A stretch of 6,416 nucleotides of DNA, from NCBI GenBank assembly GCA_019234035.1, contig JAFALX010000280.1:1-6416 (forward strand), read 5' to 3'. Position 1 is the stretch's first letter. Each line of letters starts with the position of its first letter. The translations under genes were made by a program, and so were the position numbers. Shown here piece after piece: positions 1 to 6,315 of the stretch. This stretch comes from Candidatus Dormiibacterota bacterium (lineage in GTDB: Bacteria > Chloroflexota > Dormibacteria > Aeolococcales > Aeolococcaceae). A model generated the notes under the pieces. That model saw nothing but the letters and a program-made list of their open reading frames with translations, searched no databases and had not been told where the DNA came from.

Positions 1-545
1 CCGGCCACCGTTTCCACGGTGATCTGGTCGTTGGTGTAGATGCAGAGCTGTGCGGCGATCTCGAGGGCGCGATGCGCGATGTCGGCGGCGCTCAGCTCGG
101 TGTTGTCGAGCAGCGCGCGCGCCGCGGCGTGTGCGTACGGGCCGCCGCTGCCGATCGCCGCCACGCCGTCGGACTCGTCGGGCTCGATCACCTCGCCGTC
201 ACCACTGAGCACCAGAAGCCGCCCGCCTCCCGCGACGATGAGGTTGGCCTCGAGGTGCCGCAGATACTTGTCCGTGCGCCATTCGCGACTCATCGCGACG
301 GCTGCGCGGAGCAGGTTGCCCTGGTGCTTCTCGAGCTGCTGCTCGAACTTGTCGAAGAGCGTCAACGCATCCGACACCGCACCGGCGAAGCCGCACACGA
401 CCTGGCTGTGATACATGCGGCGGACCTTCGAGGCCCCGCGCTTCATGATCACGTCGCCGACGGTCACCTGGCCATCCCCGGCGACGGCGATGGAGTCGCC
501 GCGCTTCACCGCGACGATCGTCGTCGCGTGCGCGCGCTGCGTCAC
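1..545 (-). CDS. hslV: ATP-dependent protease peptidase subunit HslV (ClpQ), 3' end cut by window edge
   Basis: HslV is the proteasome-like threonine peptidase that stacks as two hexameric rings with the HslU ATPase to degrade cytoplasmic proteins. I translated it from the GTG at 545: 181 full codons are visible, and comparison with the 176-residue E. coli protein suggests only a few C-terminal residues are missing. Family signatures seen: ATTIVAV at residues 7-13 with the N-terminal nucleophile Thr8, AGDGQVT at 22-28, SKVRR at 39-43 containing the catalytic-site lysine (Lys40, equal to Lys33 of mature E. coli HslV), GFAG at 52-55, IGSGGPYA at 131-138 and CIYTN at 168-172. Thr8 must be exposed by removing a seven-residue leader, as in several non-enterobacterial HslV proteins. 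The GTG start is supported by a strong Shine-Dalgarno sequence and by a 4-base overlap (GTGA) with the topA stop, implying translational coupling. hslU is expected to the left, outside the window. Identification is secure. Confidence 0.95.
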   Translation of the reverse strand, partial: MTQRAHATTIVAVKRGDSIAVAGDGQVTVGDVIMKRGASKVRRMYHSQVVCGFAGAVSDALTLFDKFEQQLEKHQGNLLRAAVAMSREWRTDKYLRHLEANLIVAGGGRLLVLSGDGEVIEPDESDGVAAIGSGGPYAHAAARALLDNTELSAADIAHRALEIAAQLCIYTNDQITVETVA

Positions 546-2920
546 GCGCTGACCTCCTCCTTGGCACGGCCGGCGCCCCGCGGCGGGCGGTACTTGCAGG
601 CGGGATAGCCGGAGCAGCTGACGAAGGGTCCGTACCGGCCCTGGCGGTTCACCAGCGGTTTGCCGCATTCCGGGCAGGCATCACCGGTGGGCTCCGGTGC
701 AGCCGCAGGCTCGCGCGTCGCTCCACCACCACCGCCGGAGTTCGGCTGGATGTACTTGCACCCCGGATATCCGGTGCAGCCGACGAACGTGCCGCGGCGG
801 CCGCGCTTGCGCCCGAGAGGCTTGCCGCACTCCGGGCACGCACCGAGGTTCTCCGGCGCGGCCTGAGTTTCGGTGGACGTGCTTTCTGCACCGGTTGGGA
901 GATCCCTCGTATATGTGCATTCCGGGTAGCCGGAGCACCCGACGAAGGGACCGCGCCGGCTCTGCCGCGTGACCAGCGGACGGCCGCACTGCGGGCACGC
1001 CTCGCCGGTGGGCTCGGCGCTCGAGCTGCGGCGGTCCTTGATGTAGGTGCACTCCGGATACCGCGAGCAGCCGACGAACGGACCGAACTTGCCCTCGCGC
1101 TCGACGAGCTTGCCGATCTCGCACTCCGGGCAGTCCTCGCCGGTCTCCTTCGCCGGCACCTTGACACGCGGCATCGACGTCTCCGCCTTTGCCAGCGTCT
1201 CGGCGAACGGCAGGTACCAGTCGCGCACGGTCGGCTCGTACTGGCGCCGCCCGTCCTCGACGGAATCGAGCTTCTTCTCGAGCTCTGCGGTGAAGTCGAC
1301 GTCGACGATCTCCGGGAAGTTGGTGCGCAGGACGCCGTCGACGGTCTTGCCGAGCTCGGTCGGGTGCAGGCGACGCTCCTCGTTGCGCACGTACTGGCGC
1401 TCCTGAATCGTCTCGATGATGGGCGCGTACGTCGAGGGACGGCCGATGCCGCGCTCCTCGAGCTCCTTGATGAGCGACGCCTCCGTGTACCGCGGCGGGG
1501 GTTGCGTGAAGTGCTGCTCGGCAAGGATCTCGCTGCACGCCAGGAGGTCCCGGGCGGTGAGCTGGGGCAGCGTCTCGTCCTTGTCCTTGTCCTCGTCGCG
1601 CTTCCACACCTTCTGGAAGCCCTCGAAGGTGACGATGGAGCCCGAAGCGCGGAACACGAAGTCGGCCGCGTCGATCGTGGCTCGCGTGTTCAGGTACTTC
1701 GCTGCGCTCATCTGGCTGGCGACGAAGCGGCGCCAGATGAGGTCGTAGAGCTTCTGCTGCGCCGGCGAGAGATGGCTCTTCACGGACTCGGGCGTGCGCC
1801 GCACGTCCGTCGGACGGACCGCCTCGTGCGCGTCCTGCGTGTTCGGCGACGACTTCTGCTTCGCCGCGCCGGTGCGCACGTACTCCTTGCCGAACTCGCC
1901 GGTGATGTACTTCTCGGCGTCCGCGCGCGCAAGGTCGCTGATGCGCGTCGAGTCGGTGCGCATGTACGTGATGAGGCCGGTCGAGCCGGCGGCGCCGAGC
2001 TCGACGCCTTCGTACAGCTCCTGCGCCACGCTCATGGTCCGCTTCGGTGACATGCGCAGCCTTGTGGACGCGTCCTGCTGCATTGCGCTGGTCGTGTAGG
2101 GGAGCGGCGCGTTGCGCGAGGTCTCCCTGGTCTCGACGCCGCGCACGATGAACGGCGGTGTGCGGTCGGTGACCTTGCCCGCATCGTCGAGCCCGAGCCC
2201 GTGCAGCACCTCCTTCGCCTCCACCTCTGTCCTGAGATCGAGCTTCTCGCTGTCCGCGGTCTCGCCGTTCGACGTCGCGGCATCGCCGCGCCGTCCGACA
2301 AGCCTCGCCTTGAACGGGTTGCTGCCATCCTTGACGAGAAGTGCGTCGACCGTCCAGGACTCGACCGGGATGAAGGCCTCGATCTCCGCCTCGCGGTCGA
2401 CGACGAGCCGCACCGCGACTGATTGCACGCGGCCGGCGGAGAGGCCGGCGCGCACCTTGCGCCACAGCAGCGGCGACAGCCGATAACCGACGAGGCGGTC
2501 GATGACGCGGCGCGCCTCCTGGGCGGCGACCAGCGAGCGGTCGATCTTGCGGGGGTGGTTCAGCGCGGCCTCGACGGCCGGCCGCGTGATCTCGTGGAAC
2601 ACGATGCGGTCGGGATCCTTGAGCCCGAGCGCCTGCGCGAGGTGCCAGGCGATCGCCTCACCCTCGCGGTCGGGGTCGGCTGCGAGGAGCGTCGCCTGCG
2701 CCTTGCGGGCCGCGGCCTTCAGCTCCTTGATCTGCTTCTCCTTCCCCTTGATGACCTCGTACTGCGGGGTGAACCCCGAGTCGACGTCGACGCCGATCTT
2801 CGATTTGGGCAGGTCGCGGACGTGCCCCATCGAGGCGAGGACGGTGTAGTCGCTGCCGAGGAAGCGGGACAGCGTCCTCGCCTTGCTCGGGGATTCGACG
2901 ATGATCAGTCGGCTTGGCAT
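542..2920 (-). CDS. topA: DNA topoisomerase I (type IA) with four C-terminal C4 zinc ribbons
   Basis: TopA relaxes negatively supercoiled DNA by cutting one strand through a tyrosine-phosphate intermediate, countering gyrase. The 792-residue product begins with a TOPRIM domain (VESPSK at 8-13 with Glu9; DPDREGE at 82-88 carrying the metal-binding acids). The central type IA core follows, with LSAGRVQSVAVRL at 160-172, the catalytic motif ITYMRTDS at 317-324 (Tyr319 nucleophile, Arg321) and EERGIGRPSTYA at 488-499. Four zinc ribbons of form CPxC...C...C close the protein, with cysteines at 597/600/618/624, 642/645/662/668, 695/698/715/721 and 749/752/769/775. Linkers between them are Ala/Pro/Thr/Gly-rich, including a five-glycine run at 729-733. 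The ATG at 2920 starts exactly at the family N-terminus; a modest AGGGAA lies eight bases upstream. The gene sits 69 bases after dprA and overlaps hslV by 4 bases. All catalytic residues are present, so it should be active. Confidence 0.98.
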   Translation of the reverse strand: MPSRLIIVESPSKARTLSRFLGSDYTVLASMGHVRDLPKSKIGVDVDSGFTPQYEVIKGKEKQIKELKAAARKAQATLLAADPDREGEAIAWHLAQALGLKDPDRIVFHEITRPAVEAALNHPRKIDRSLVAAQEARRVIDRLVGYRLSPLLWRKVRAGLSAGRVQSVAVRLVVDREAEIEAFIPVESWTVDALLVKDGSNPFKARLVGRRGDAATSNGETADSEKLDLRTEVEAKEVLHGLGLDDAGKVTDRTPPFIVRGVETRETSRNAPLPYTTSAMQQDASTRLRMSPKRTMSVAQELYEGVELGAAGSTGLITYMRTDSTRISDLARADAEKYITGEFGKEYVRTGAAKQKSSPNTQDAHEAVRPTDVRRTPESVKSHLSPAQQKLYDLIWRRFVASQMSAAKYLNTRATIDAADFVFRASGSIVTFEGFQKVWKRDEDKDKDETLPQLTARDLLACSEILAEQHFTQPPPRYTEASLIKELEERGIGRPSTYAPIIETIQERQYVRNEERRLHPTELGKTVDGVLRTNFPEIVDVDFTAELEKKLDSVEDGRRQYEPTVRDWYLPFAETLAKAETSMPRVKVPAKETGEDCPECEIGKLVEREGKFGPFVGCSRYPECTYIKDRRSSSAEPTGEACPQCGRPLVTRQSRRGPFVGCSGYPECTYTRDLPTGAESTSTETQAAPENLGACPECGKPLGRKRGRRGTFVGCTGYPGCKYIQPNSGGGGGATREPAAAPEPTGDACPECGKPLVNRQGRYGPFVSCSGYPACKYRPPRGAGRAKEEVSA
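553..560 (-). promoter_or_regulatory. Strong ribosome binding site of hslV inside the 3' end of topA
   Basis: Read on the minus strand, GGAGGAGG lies seven bases before the GTG at 545. It falls inside the last codons of topA (those for K-E-E-V) and fixes hslV initiation at this GTG, although the family consensus (ATTIV) begins six codons further in. Confidence 0.8.
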
Positions 2921-2989
2921 CTCAGTGGTTCCCTGACTCTGGATCGCCTGGACGCCGCCTCCTGACGGCGGGCGCCCCGGGATCCCCCA
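2921..2989 (-). other. dprA-topA spacer, no gene; weak GC hairpin
   Basis: This 69-base gap is the only one inside the comM-dprA-topA-hslV run. It contains a short inverted repeat (CCGCC at 2955-2959 and GGCGG at 2967-2971, seven-base loop) but no T-run in either direction, so I do not call an intrinsic terminator. I see no convincing -10/-35 pair. Read-through from dprA into topA is the simplest reading. Confidence 0.4.
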
Positions 2990-3871
2990 TTAGAAGGTAC
3001 GCGCCACGCGCCCTCCAGGGAGGGACAGTATGGCCCCCTCCAACTCCAGCGAACCAAGCCGTGACGCAACGACGGCGGCGGAGAGGCCGAGTGTGGCGGC
3101 GAGCTCGTCGGGGAGGACCGGGGTGCTACCCATGCGCGTGAGTATCTCCGCAAGCTCCGGCGCCAAACGGTGGGAGATTCTCTGTTCGGCCGATTTGGCA
3201 TCGATAGGGAGCGGCAGCAGCGGGCCCAGCTCCGGGAGCGCATCGAGCAGATCGCCGAAGCCGAGGTAGGGCCGGGCGCCGTCGCGGATCAGGAGGTTGG
3301 TGCCCTCGCTTTGCGGCGATCGGATCGATCCCGGCACCGCGAGCACCTCGCGCCCGAGATCGACGGCCCAGCGGGCCGTGCTCAGAGCGCCGCTGTTGGG
3401 CGTCGCCTCCACCACGACCACCGCCTGGGCGAGCGCCGCGATGAGCCGGTTGCGCTTGGGGAAGTGGTGTTTGAGCGGCGGCGTGCCCGGAGGCTCCTCG
3501 CTGATGACGCAGCCGGAAGTGAGGATCGCCCGGCGCAGCCGCGCGTGCTCGGCGGGGTAGCAGACATCGATGCCGCAGCCGAGGACGGCGATCGTCTCGC
3601 CGCCGCCATCGACCGCGCCGTGGTGCGCCGCGCCGTCGATCCCGCGAGCCATCCCGCTGATCACCTGTGCCCCGGCGCCGGCCAAGCCGCGGCCGATGGA
3701 CCGTGCGATGTCGACTCCGGCCGGCGTCGCGAGCCGCGACCCGACCACTGCGACTGCGGGCAGCCGCGGGCGCGCCGAGCCGGCGATCCAGATCCGCTGC
3801 GGCGGCTGCTGCAGGTGCTCGAAGCGTTCGGGCCAGCCGGCACGTCCGCGGAGGAGGGTGCGCTCACGCAT
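2990..3871 (-). CDS. dprA: DNA-processing protein DprA (Smf), short form
   Basis: DprA binds ssDNA entering the cytoplasm during natural transformation and loads RecA on it. The 293-residue product shows the Rossmann-like DprA core: VAVVGSR at 40-46, SGMARGIDGAAH at 72-83, AVLGCGIDVCYP at 95-106, SEEPPGTPP at 124-132, HFPKRNRLIA at 136-145, VVVEA at 152-156, SGALSTARWA at 160-169 and GREVLAVPG at 173-181. About residues 230-293 form a plausible winged-helix C-terminal domain, with PDELAATLGL at 254-263. The usual N-terminal SAM-like domain is missing; the protein enters the core almost at once, so it is shorter than the roughly 360-residue norm. The ATG at 3871 is chosen because the frame further upstream lies over comM and reads as low-complexity Arg/Ala/Ser sequence. 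dprA overlaps the end of comM by 8 bases (ATGCGTGA). Its ribosome binding site is weak, which fits translational coupling to comM. Confidence 0.95.
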   Translation of the reverse strand: MRERTLLRGRAGWPERFEHLQQPPQRIWIAGSARPRLPAVAVVGSRLATPAGVDIARSIGRGLAGAGAQVISGMARGIDGAAHHGAVDGGGETIAVLGCGIDVCYPAEHARLRRAILTSGCVISEEPPGTPPLKHHFPKRNRLIAALAQAVVVVEATPNSGALSTARWAVDLGREVLAVPGSIRSPQSEGTNLLIRDGARPYLGFGDLLDALPELGPLLPLPIDAKSAEQRISHRLAPELAEILTRMGSTPVLPDELAATLGLSAAVVASRLGSLELEGAILSLPGGRVARTF

Positions 3872-5363
3872 CGGCGCCCGTCCGGTAGCGGATCGCCTCT
3901 GCCAGCGCGTCCTCGCCGACAGCGTCGTCCCCGGCGAGGTCGGCGATGGTGCGCGCCACCCGCAGCACGCGAAAGAACCCTCGGGCGCTGAGTCGCAGCC
4001 GCTCGCCCGAACGCGCCAGCAGACGGCTGGCGCTGGCGCCAAGACGGCATCGTGCGCGCAACTCCGCGCCCTGCAGCACCGAGTTGAGCGCGTCCTGGCG
4101 CGCGTGCTGCCGAGCGCGTGCCGCGTCGACACGCGCGCGCACGATCGCAGACGGCTCGTCAGCCGCTGCGTCGAAGATCTCCGCGTATTGCTGCCGCGGC
4201 ACGGTCATGGTGAGATCGATGCGGTCCTTGATCGGGCCGCTGAGGCGGCTCTGATACTCCTGCAGCAGCCGCGGCGAACAGCGGCATGGCTGGTCGTCGC
4301 CGAGGTGACCGCACGGGCAGGGATTGGCAGCCGCCACCAGCATGAATTCGGACGGATATGTCACTGCGGCGCGCGCCCGGACGACCGTCACGCGCCGCTC
4401 CTCGAGCGGCTGGCGCAGCGCCTCGAGGTGCGTGCGAGGAAACTCGCACAGCTCGTCCATGAACAGGACGCCGCGATGCGCCAGCGAGATCTCGCCCGGC
4501 AGCGCGACCCCGGTGCCACCGCCCACGAGCCCCGCGCGCGACACGCTGTGATGTGGCGCGCGGAACGGCGGCCGCAGTGACGTGGCCGCGCGCTCGCGAA
4601 GCGCGCCGCGCAGCGAGTAGATCGCGGCGACCTCCAGAGCGTGGTCGACTGGGAGATCCGGGAGCAACCAGGGAAACGCTCCCGCCAGCATGGTCTTTCC
4701 GGCGCCAGGGGGTCCTGTCATGAGCACGTTGTGGCCACCGGCCGCGGCGATCTCGAGCGCGCGCTTCGCCGCGCTCTGACCGCGAATCGCGGCCAGATCG
4801 ACGTCGGGCGGCTGCTCCGCCGGGAGCAGCGCCGGCGCTCGGCAGCGGTCGAGCGGTCGTCCGCCGGAGAGGTGCGCTGCGCATGCACGCAACGTGGGCG
4901 CGGCCAGGACCTCGAGCCCGTCGACGAGTGCTGCCTCTTCGGCGTTCTCCGAAGCGACGATCAGCCGGCGCACGCCGTGGGCCGCAAGACACCGCGCCAT
5001 CGGCAGCACGCCGGTGACCGGGCGGATCGCACCGCCGAGCGCGAGCTCGCCGACCAGTGCGGCACCGTCCGCGCGGCCGATCCTGCCGTCGGCAATGAGC
5101 ACTGCGATCGCAATCGCGAGGTCGAACCCGGTGCCTTCTTTCGGGACTTCAGCCGGCGCCAGGTTGACGGTGACCCGCTGCGCCGGGAACGGAAAGTCCG
5201 AGTTGCGAATCGCCGATCGCACCCGCTCGCGCGCCTCCTGGATCGCCCGGTCCGTCAGCCCCACCACCGTGAAATTCGGCAGCCCGTTGGCGATGTCCGC
5301 CTCGACGCGAATGGGGATGCCGGCGAGCCCGTACGTCGAGCAGCTCGTGGCGCATGCGATCAC
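3864..5363 (-). CDS. comM: YifB/ComM family Mg-chelatase-like AAA+ ATPase
   Basis: ComM is a hexameric AAA+ helicase that, where studied, promotes branch migration when transformed DNA integrates; many non-competent bacteria also carry it. The 499-residue product has a Lon-like N-terminal domain of the ChlI type (LPNFTVVGL at 28-36, ERVRSAI at 46-52, VTVNLAPAEVPKEG at 64-77, GELALGGAIRPV at 105-116). The AAA+ domain follows: Walker A GPPGAGKT at 217-224, RAPHHSVS at 268-275, PGEISLAHRGVLFMDEL at 289-305 with Walker B Asp303/Glu304, and a cysteine pair-pair NPCPCG...PCRCS (Cys349, 351, 360, 362) typical of the family. An arginine-finger-like DRIDL lies at 380-384 and the C-terminal Mg-chelatase helical domain covers about 400-499. 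Length is normal. The start is taken as the GTG at 5363, since the frame closes at 5402 with no upstream ATG, GTG or TTG; a CTG at 5372 is a weaker alternative. It overlaps dprA and is probably the first gene of the comM-dprA-topA-hslV unit. Confidence 0.95.
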   Translation of the reverse strand: MIACATSCSTYGLAGIPIRVEADIANGLPNFTVVGLTDRAIQEARERVRSAIRNSDFPFPAQRVTVNLAPAEVPKEGTGFDLAIAIAVLIADGRIGRADGAALVGELALGGAIRPVTGVLPMARCLAAHGVRRLIVASENAEEAALVDGLEVLAAPTLRACAAHLSGGRPLDRCRAPALLPAEQPPDVDLAAIRGQSAAKRALEIAAAGGHNVLMTGPPGAGKTMLAGAFPWLLPDLPVDHALEVAAIYSLRGALRERAATSLRPPFRAPHHSVSRAGLVGGGTGVALPGEISLAHRGVLFMDELCEFPRTHLEALRQPLEERRVTVVRARAAVTYPSEFMLVAAANPCPCGHLGDDQPCRCSPRLLQEYQSRLSGPIKDRIDLTMTVPRQQYAEIFDAAADEPSAIVRARVDAARARQHARQDALNSVLQGAELRARCRLGASASRLLARSGERLRLSARGFFRVLRVARTIADLAGDDAVGEDALAEAIRYRTGADA

Positions 5364-5378
5364 ACATCGCAGTTTATC

Positions 5379-5394
5379 ACCACAGCTATGTGGT
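5379..5394. repeat. Perfect inverted repeat ACCACA-N4-TGTGGT before comM
   Basis: Two perfectly complementary 6-base arms (5379-5384 and 5389-5394) flank a GCTA centre, 15 bases before the comM GTG. In the mRNA it could form a six-pair hairpin with a four-base loop. As DNA it could be an operator. On the minus strand the right-hand arm runs straight into GGTGAT, which matches the tail of the Shine-Dalgarno consensus. Which role it plays, if any, cannot be told from the sequence. Confidence 0.5.
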
Positions 5395-5442
5395 AGTCGT
5401 TAGCCGGCTCTGTCCCGGGAGCTACAACTGCCCAGAAGTTTC

Positions 5443-5470
5443 TTTATCGACGGTCTCCGTAGCGTTTCAA
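5443..5470 (-). promoter_or_regulatory. Candidate sigma70-type promoter for the comM-dprA-topA-hslV unit
   Basis: On the minus strand TTGAAA (5470-5465, five of six matches to the -35 consensus) is followed after 16 bases by GATAAA (5448-5443, four of six matches to the -10 consensus). It lies directly after the stop of the upstream hypothetical gene and points at comM. The predicted start near 5436 would give a leader of roughly 70 bases containing the inverted repeat. Such AT-rich hexamers are uncommon in the GC-rich core of this window, but the match was made by eye. Confidence 0.42.
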
Positions 5471-5471
5471 G

Positions 5472-5963
5472 TCAAGTCGCGGGGTCACCACCCGAGGTGG
5501 AAACCGCGCGCGCTTCGGGCACTCCGACGACCACCGACTTAGGCGTAGCCCCGCTGACGATTCCTTCCTTGACGGTTAGGGGTATAGCGGCAAGTCGCTT
5601 TCCCTCAAACGTGATCGCTATCTCGTAGAGCCCCGCTCGTTCAATTACGAACATCGACAGCGGCAGCGCCGAGGGGCCATAAACAGGCAACTCGGGATCC
5701 CAGCTCGGGTCCCCTTGGCCGGGGCGAACCCTCATATTTATGCCCCCGATGATGCGGCCGTCCGATTTGTCTGCGAGTTCCACCGCCAACTCGTGCTCAG
5801 CGCCTAACTCCGAACGCTCGAACTCCAGTTGAAATGCGAACGTCGCAGCCAATTGAGCCGGGAACTGCGAGACCCCAAATCGATTGACGCCCGCGCCGAG
5901 AATGTGGAGCAACCCCTCTCGAACGGTCGCAGCGTCGCAAACCGTAGCGACTAAGAGCTTCAT
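5472..5963 (-). CDS. Small conserved hypothetical protein resembling the DUF6941 family
   Basis: The product is 163 residues with no signal peptide or membrane segment, so probably cytoplasmic. The N-terminus VCDAATVREGLLHILGAG (residues 8-25), followed by FPAQLAATFAFQLEFE (34-49), a polar stretch with HELAVELADKSDGR (57-70), and a late GLYEIAITFEGKRLAAIPLTV (111-131), matches by eye the layout of proteins I know as DUF6941: a 'CD.ATV..G.l.ilG' opening and a beta-rich body. That family has no assigned function. The start is the ATG at 5963, because residues read upstream of it overlap the preceding gene and do not look like the family. It begins one base after the preceding stop (TGA-C-ATG), so translational coupling is likely; a weak GTGGA lies five bases before it. 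The C-terminus (about 135-163) is Ser/Gly/Val-rich and probably disordered. GC is clearly lower than in comM. The gene call is firm; the family assignment is from memory. Confidence 0.8.
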   Translation of the reverse strand: MKLLVATVCDAATVREGLLHILGAGVNRFGVSQFPAQLAATFAFQLEFERSELGAEHELAVELADKSDGRIIGGINMRVRPGQGDPSWDPELPVYGPSALPLSMFVIERAGLYEIAITFEGKRLAAIPLTVKEGIVSGATPKSVVVGVPEARAVSTSGGDPAT

Positions 5964-5964
5964 G

Positions 5965-6315
5965 TCAGTCCACGAGCGCGGCATAGGAGACTTGCACGCA
6001 GTTCGTTCCACTAACTCTGTCCGGCACGCCGGTTCGTACCACTGCCGGAGCGCTATTCGTCCCGGAGTACGTGAGACTTACCGAATCATCCCTGAGTGAT
6101 CCCCAATCCACAGAGATTAGGCCGATAACGCTCCCTATCCGCACGACACGTGCTAAGGCGGAAGTCTCGCTCTCCGGCTCCACCGCTATTGCCCAATCGC
6201 CAGTCACTGCCCCGGCGAGCTCCGACGCGTCGACCGGGATCAGACCCTCAGCACCCTCCATATTGGGGTCGATCGTCACCCGCGGCCAAGACCCTCGCGG
6301 CACCCATCGGATCAC
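5965..6315 (-). CDS. Hypothetical protein, 116 residues, unknown function
   Basis: I do not recognise this protein. It starts with GTG at 6315, preceded at eight bases by a good GGAGA ribosome binding site (6324-6328), and ends with TGA one base before the next gene. No signal peptide or membrane helix is seen. Short alternating hydrophobic stretches (WAIAVEP at 41-47, ALARVVRIGSVIGLISVDW at 53-71, VSLTYSG at 79-85, CVQVSYAALV at 106-115) suggest a small beta-rich soluble fold, with a single cysteine at 106. It overlaps the gene before it by 4 bases (GTGA) and abuts the DUF6941-like gene after it, so the three are probably one transcript. No plus-strand frame here is better. I consider it a real gene because of the ribosome binding site and the tight packing, but it has no family support. 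Confidence 0.65.
   Translation of the reverse strand: MIRWVPRGSWPRVTIDPNMEGAEGLIPVDASELAGAVTGDWAIAVEPESETSALARVVRIGSVIGLISVDWGSLRDDSVSLTYSGTNSAPAVVRTGVPDRVSGTNCVQVSYAALVD

Larger units (their letters stand above)
5364..5471. other. Intergenic region between the hypothetical operon and comM
   Basis: These 108 bases have no supported reading frame on either strand. They hold the candidate promoter, the inverted repeat, and two 8-base palindromes (TCCCGGGA at 5413-5420 and AGCCGGCT at 5402-5409). No T-rich intrinsic terminator for the upstream operon is visible. The GC content changes across this stretch, so it is the boundary between the core cluster and the accessory-looking genes. Confidence 0.6.

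Noticed and set aside
72..608. Plus-strand 178-residue frame opposite hslV
   Set aside because: Antisense shadow of hslV; no ribosome binding site or recognisable protein motif.
681..2465. Minus-strand 594-residue frame inside topA
   Set aside because: A frame-shifted reading of topA; its sequence is Arg/Ala/His-rich with no domain, while topA has all catalytic motifs.
2953..2971. GC-rich hairpin between dprA and topA as a terminator
   Set aside because: Five-pair stem at most and no T-run on either strand.
3872..4132. Upstream extension of the dprA frame by 87 residues to an ATG at 4132
   Set aside because: It lies wholly over the ComM C-terminal domain in another frame, is Arg/Ala/Ser/Cys-rich without DprA-like sequence, and comM is clearly the real gene there.
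3170..4580. Long plus-strand frames of 273 and 336 residues opposite dprA and comM
   Set aside because: They are Arg/Ala-rich antisense readings of genes with unmistakable family motifs, as expected in GC-rich DNA.
5402..5420. Palindromes TCCCGGGA and AGCCGGCT as operators or a terminator stem
   Set aside because: Eight-base GC palindromes are expected by chance in this composition and no T-run follows.
5964..6011. Sixteen-residue N-terminal extension of the DUF6941-like protein from 6011
   Set aside because: It overlaps the preceding gene, and the family-like sequence begins at the ATG at 5963.
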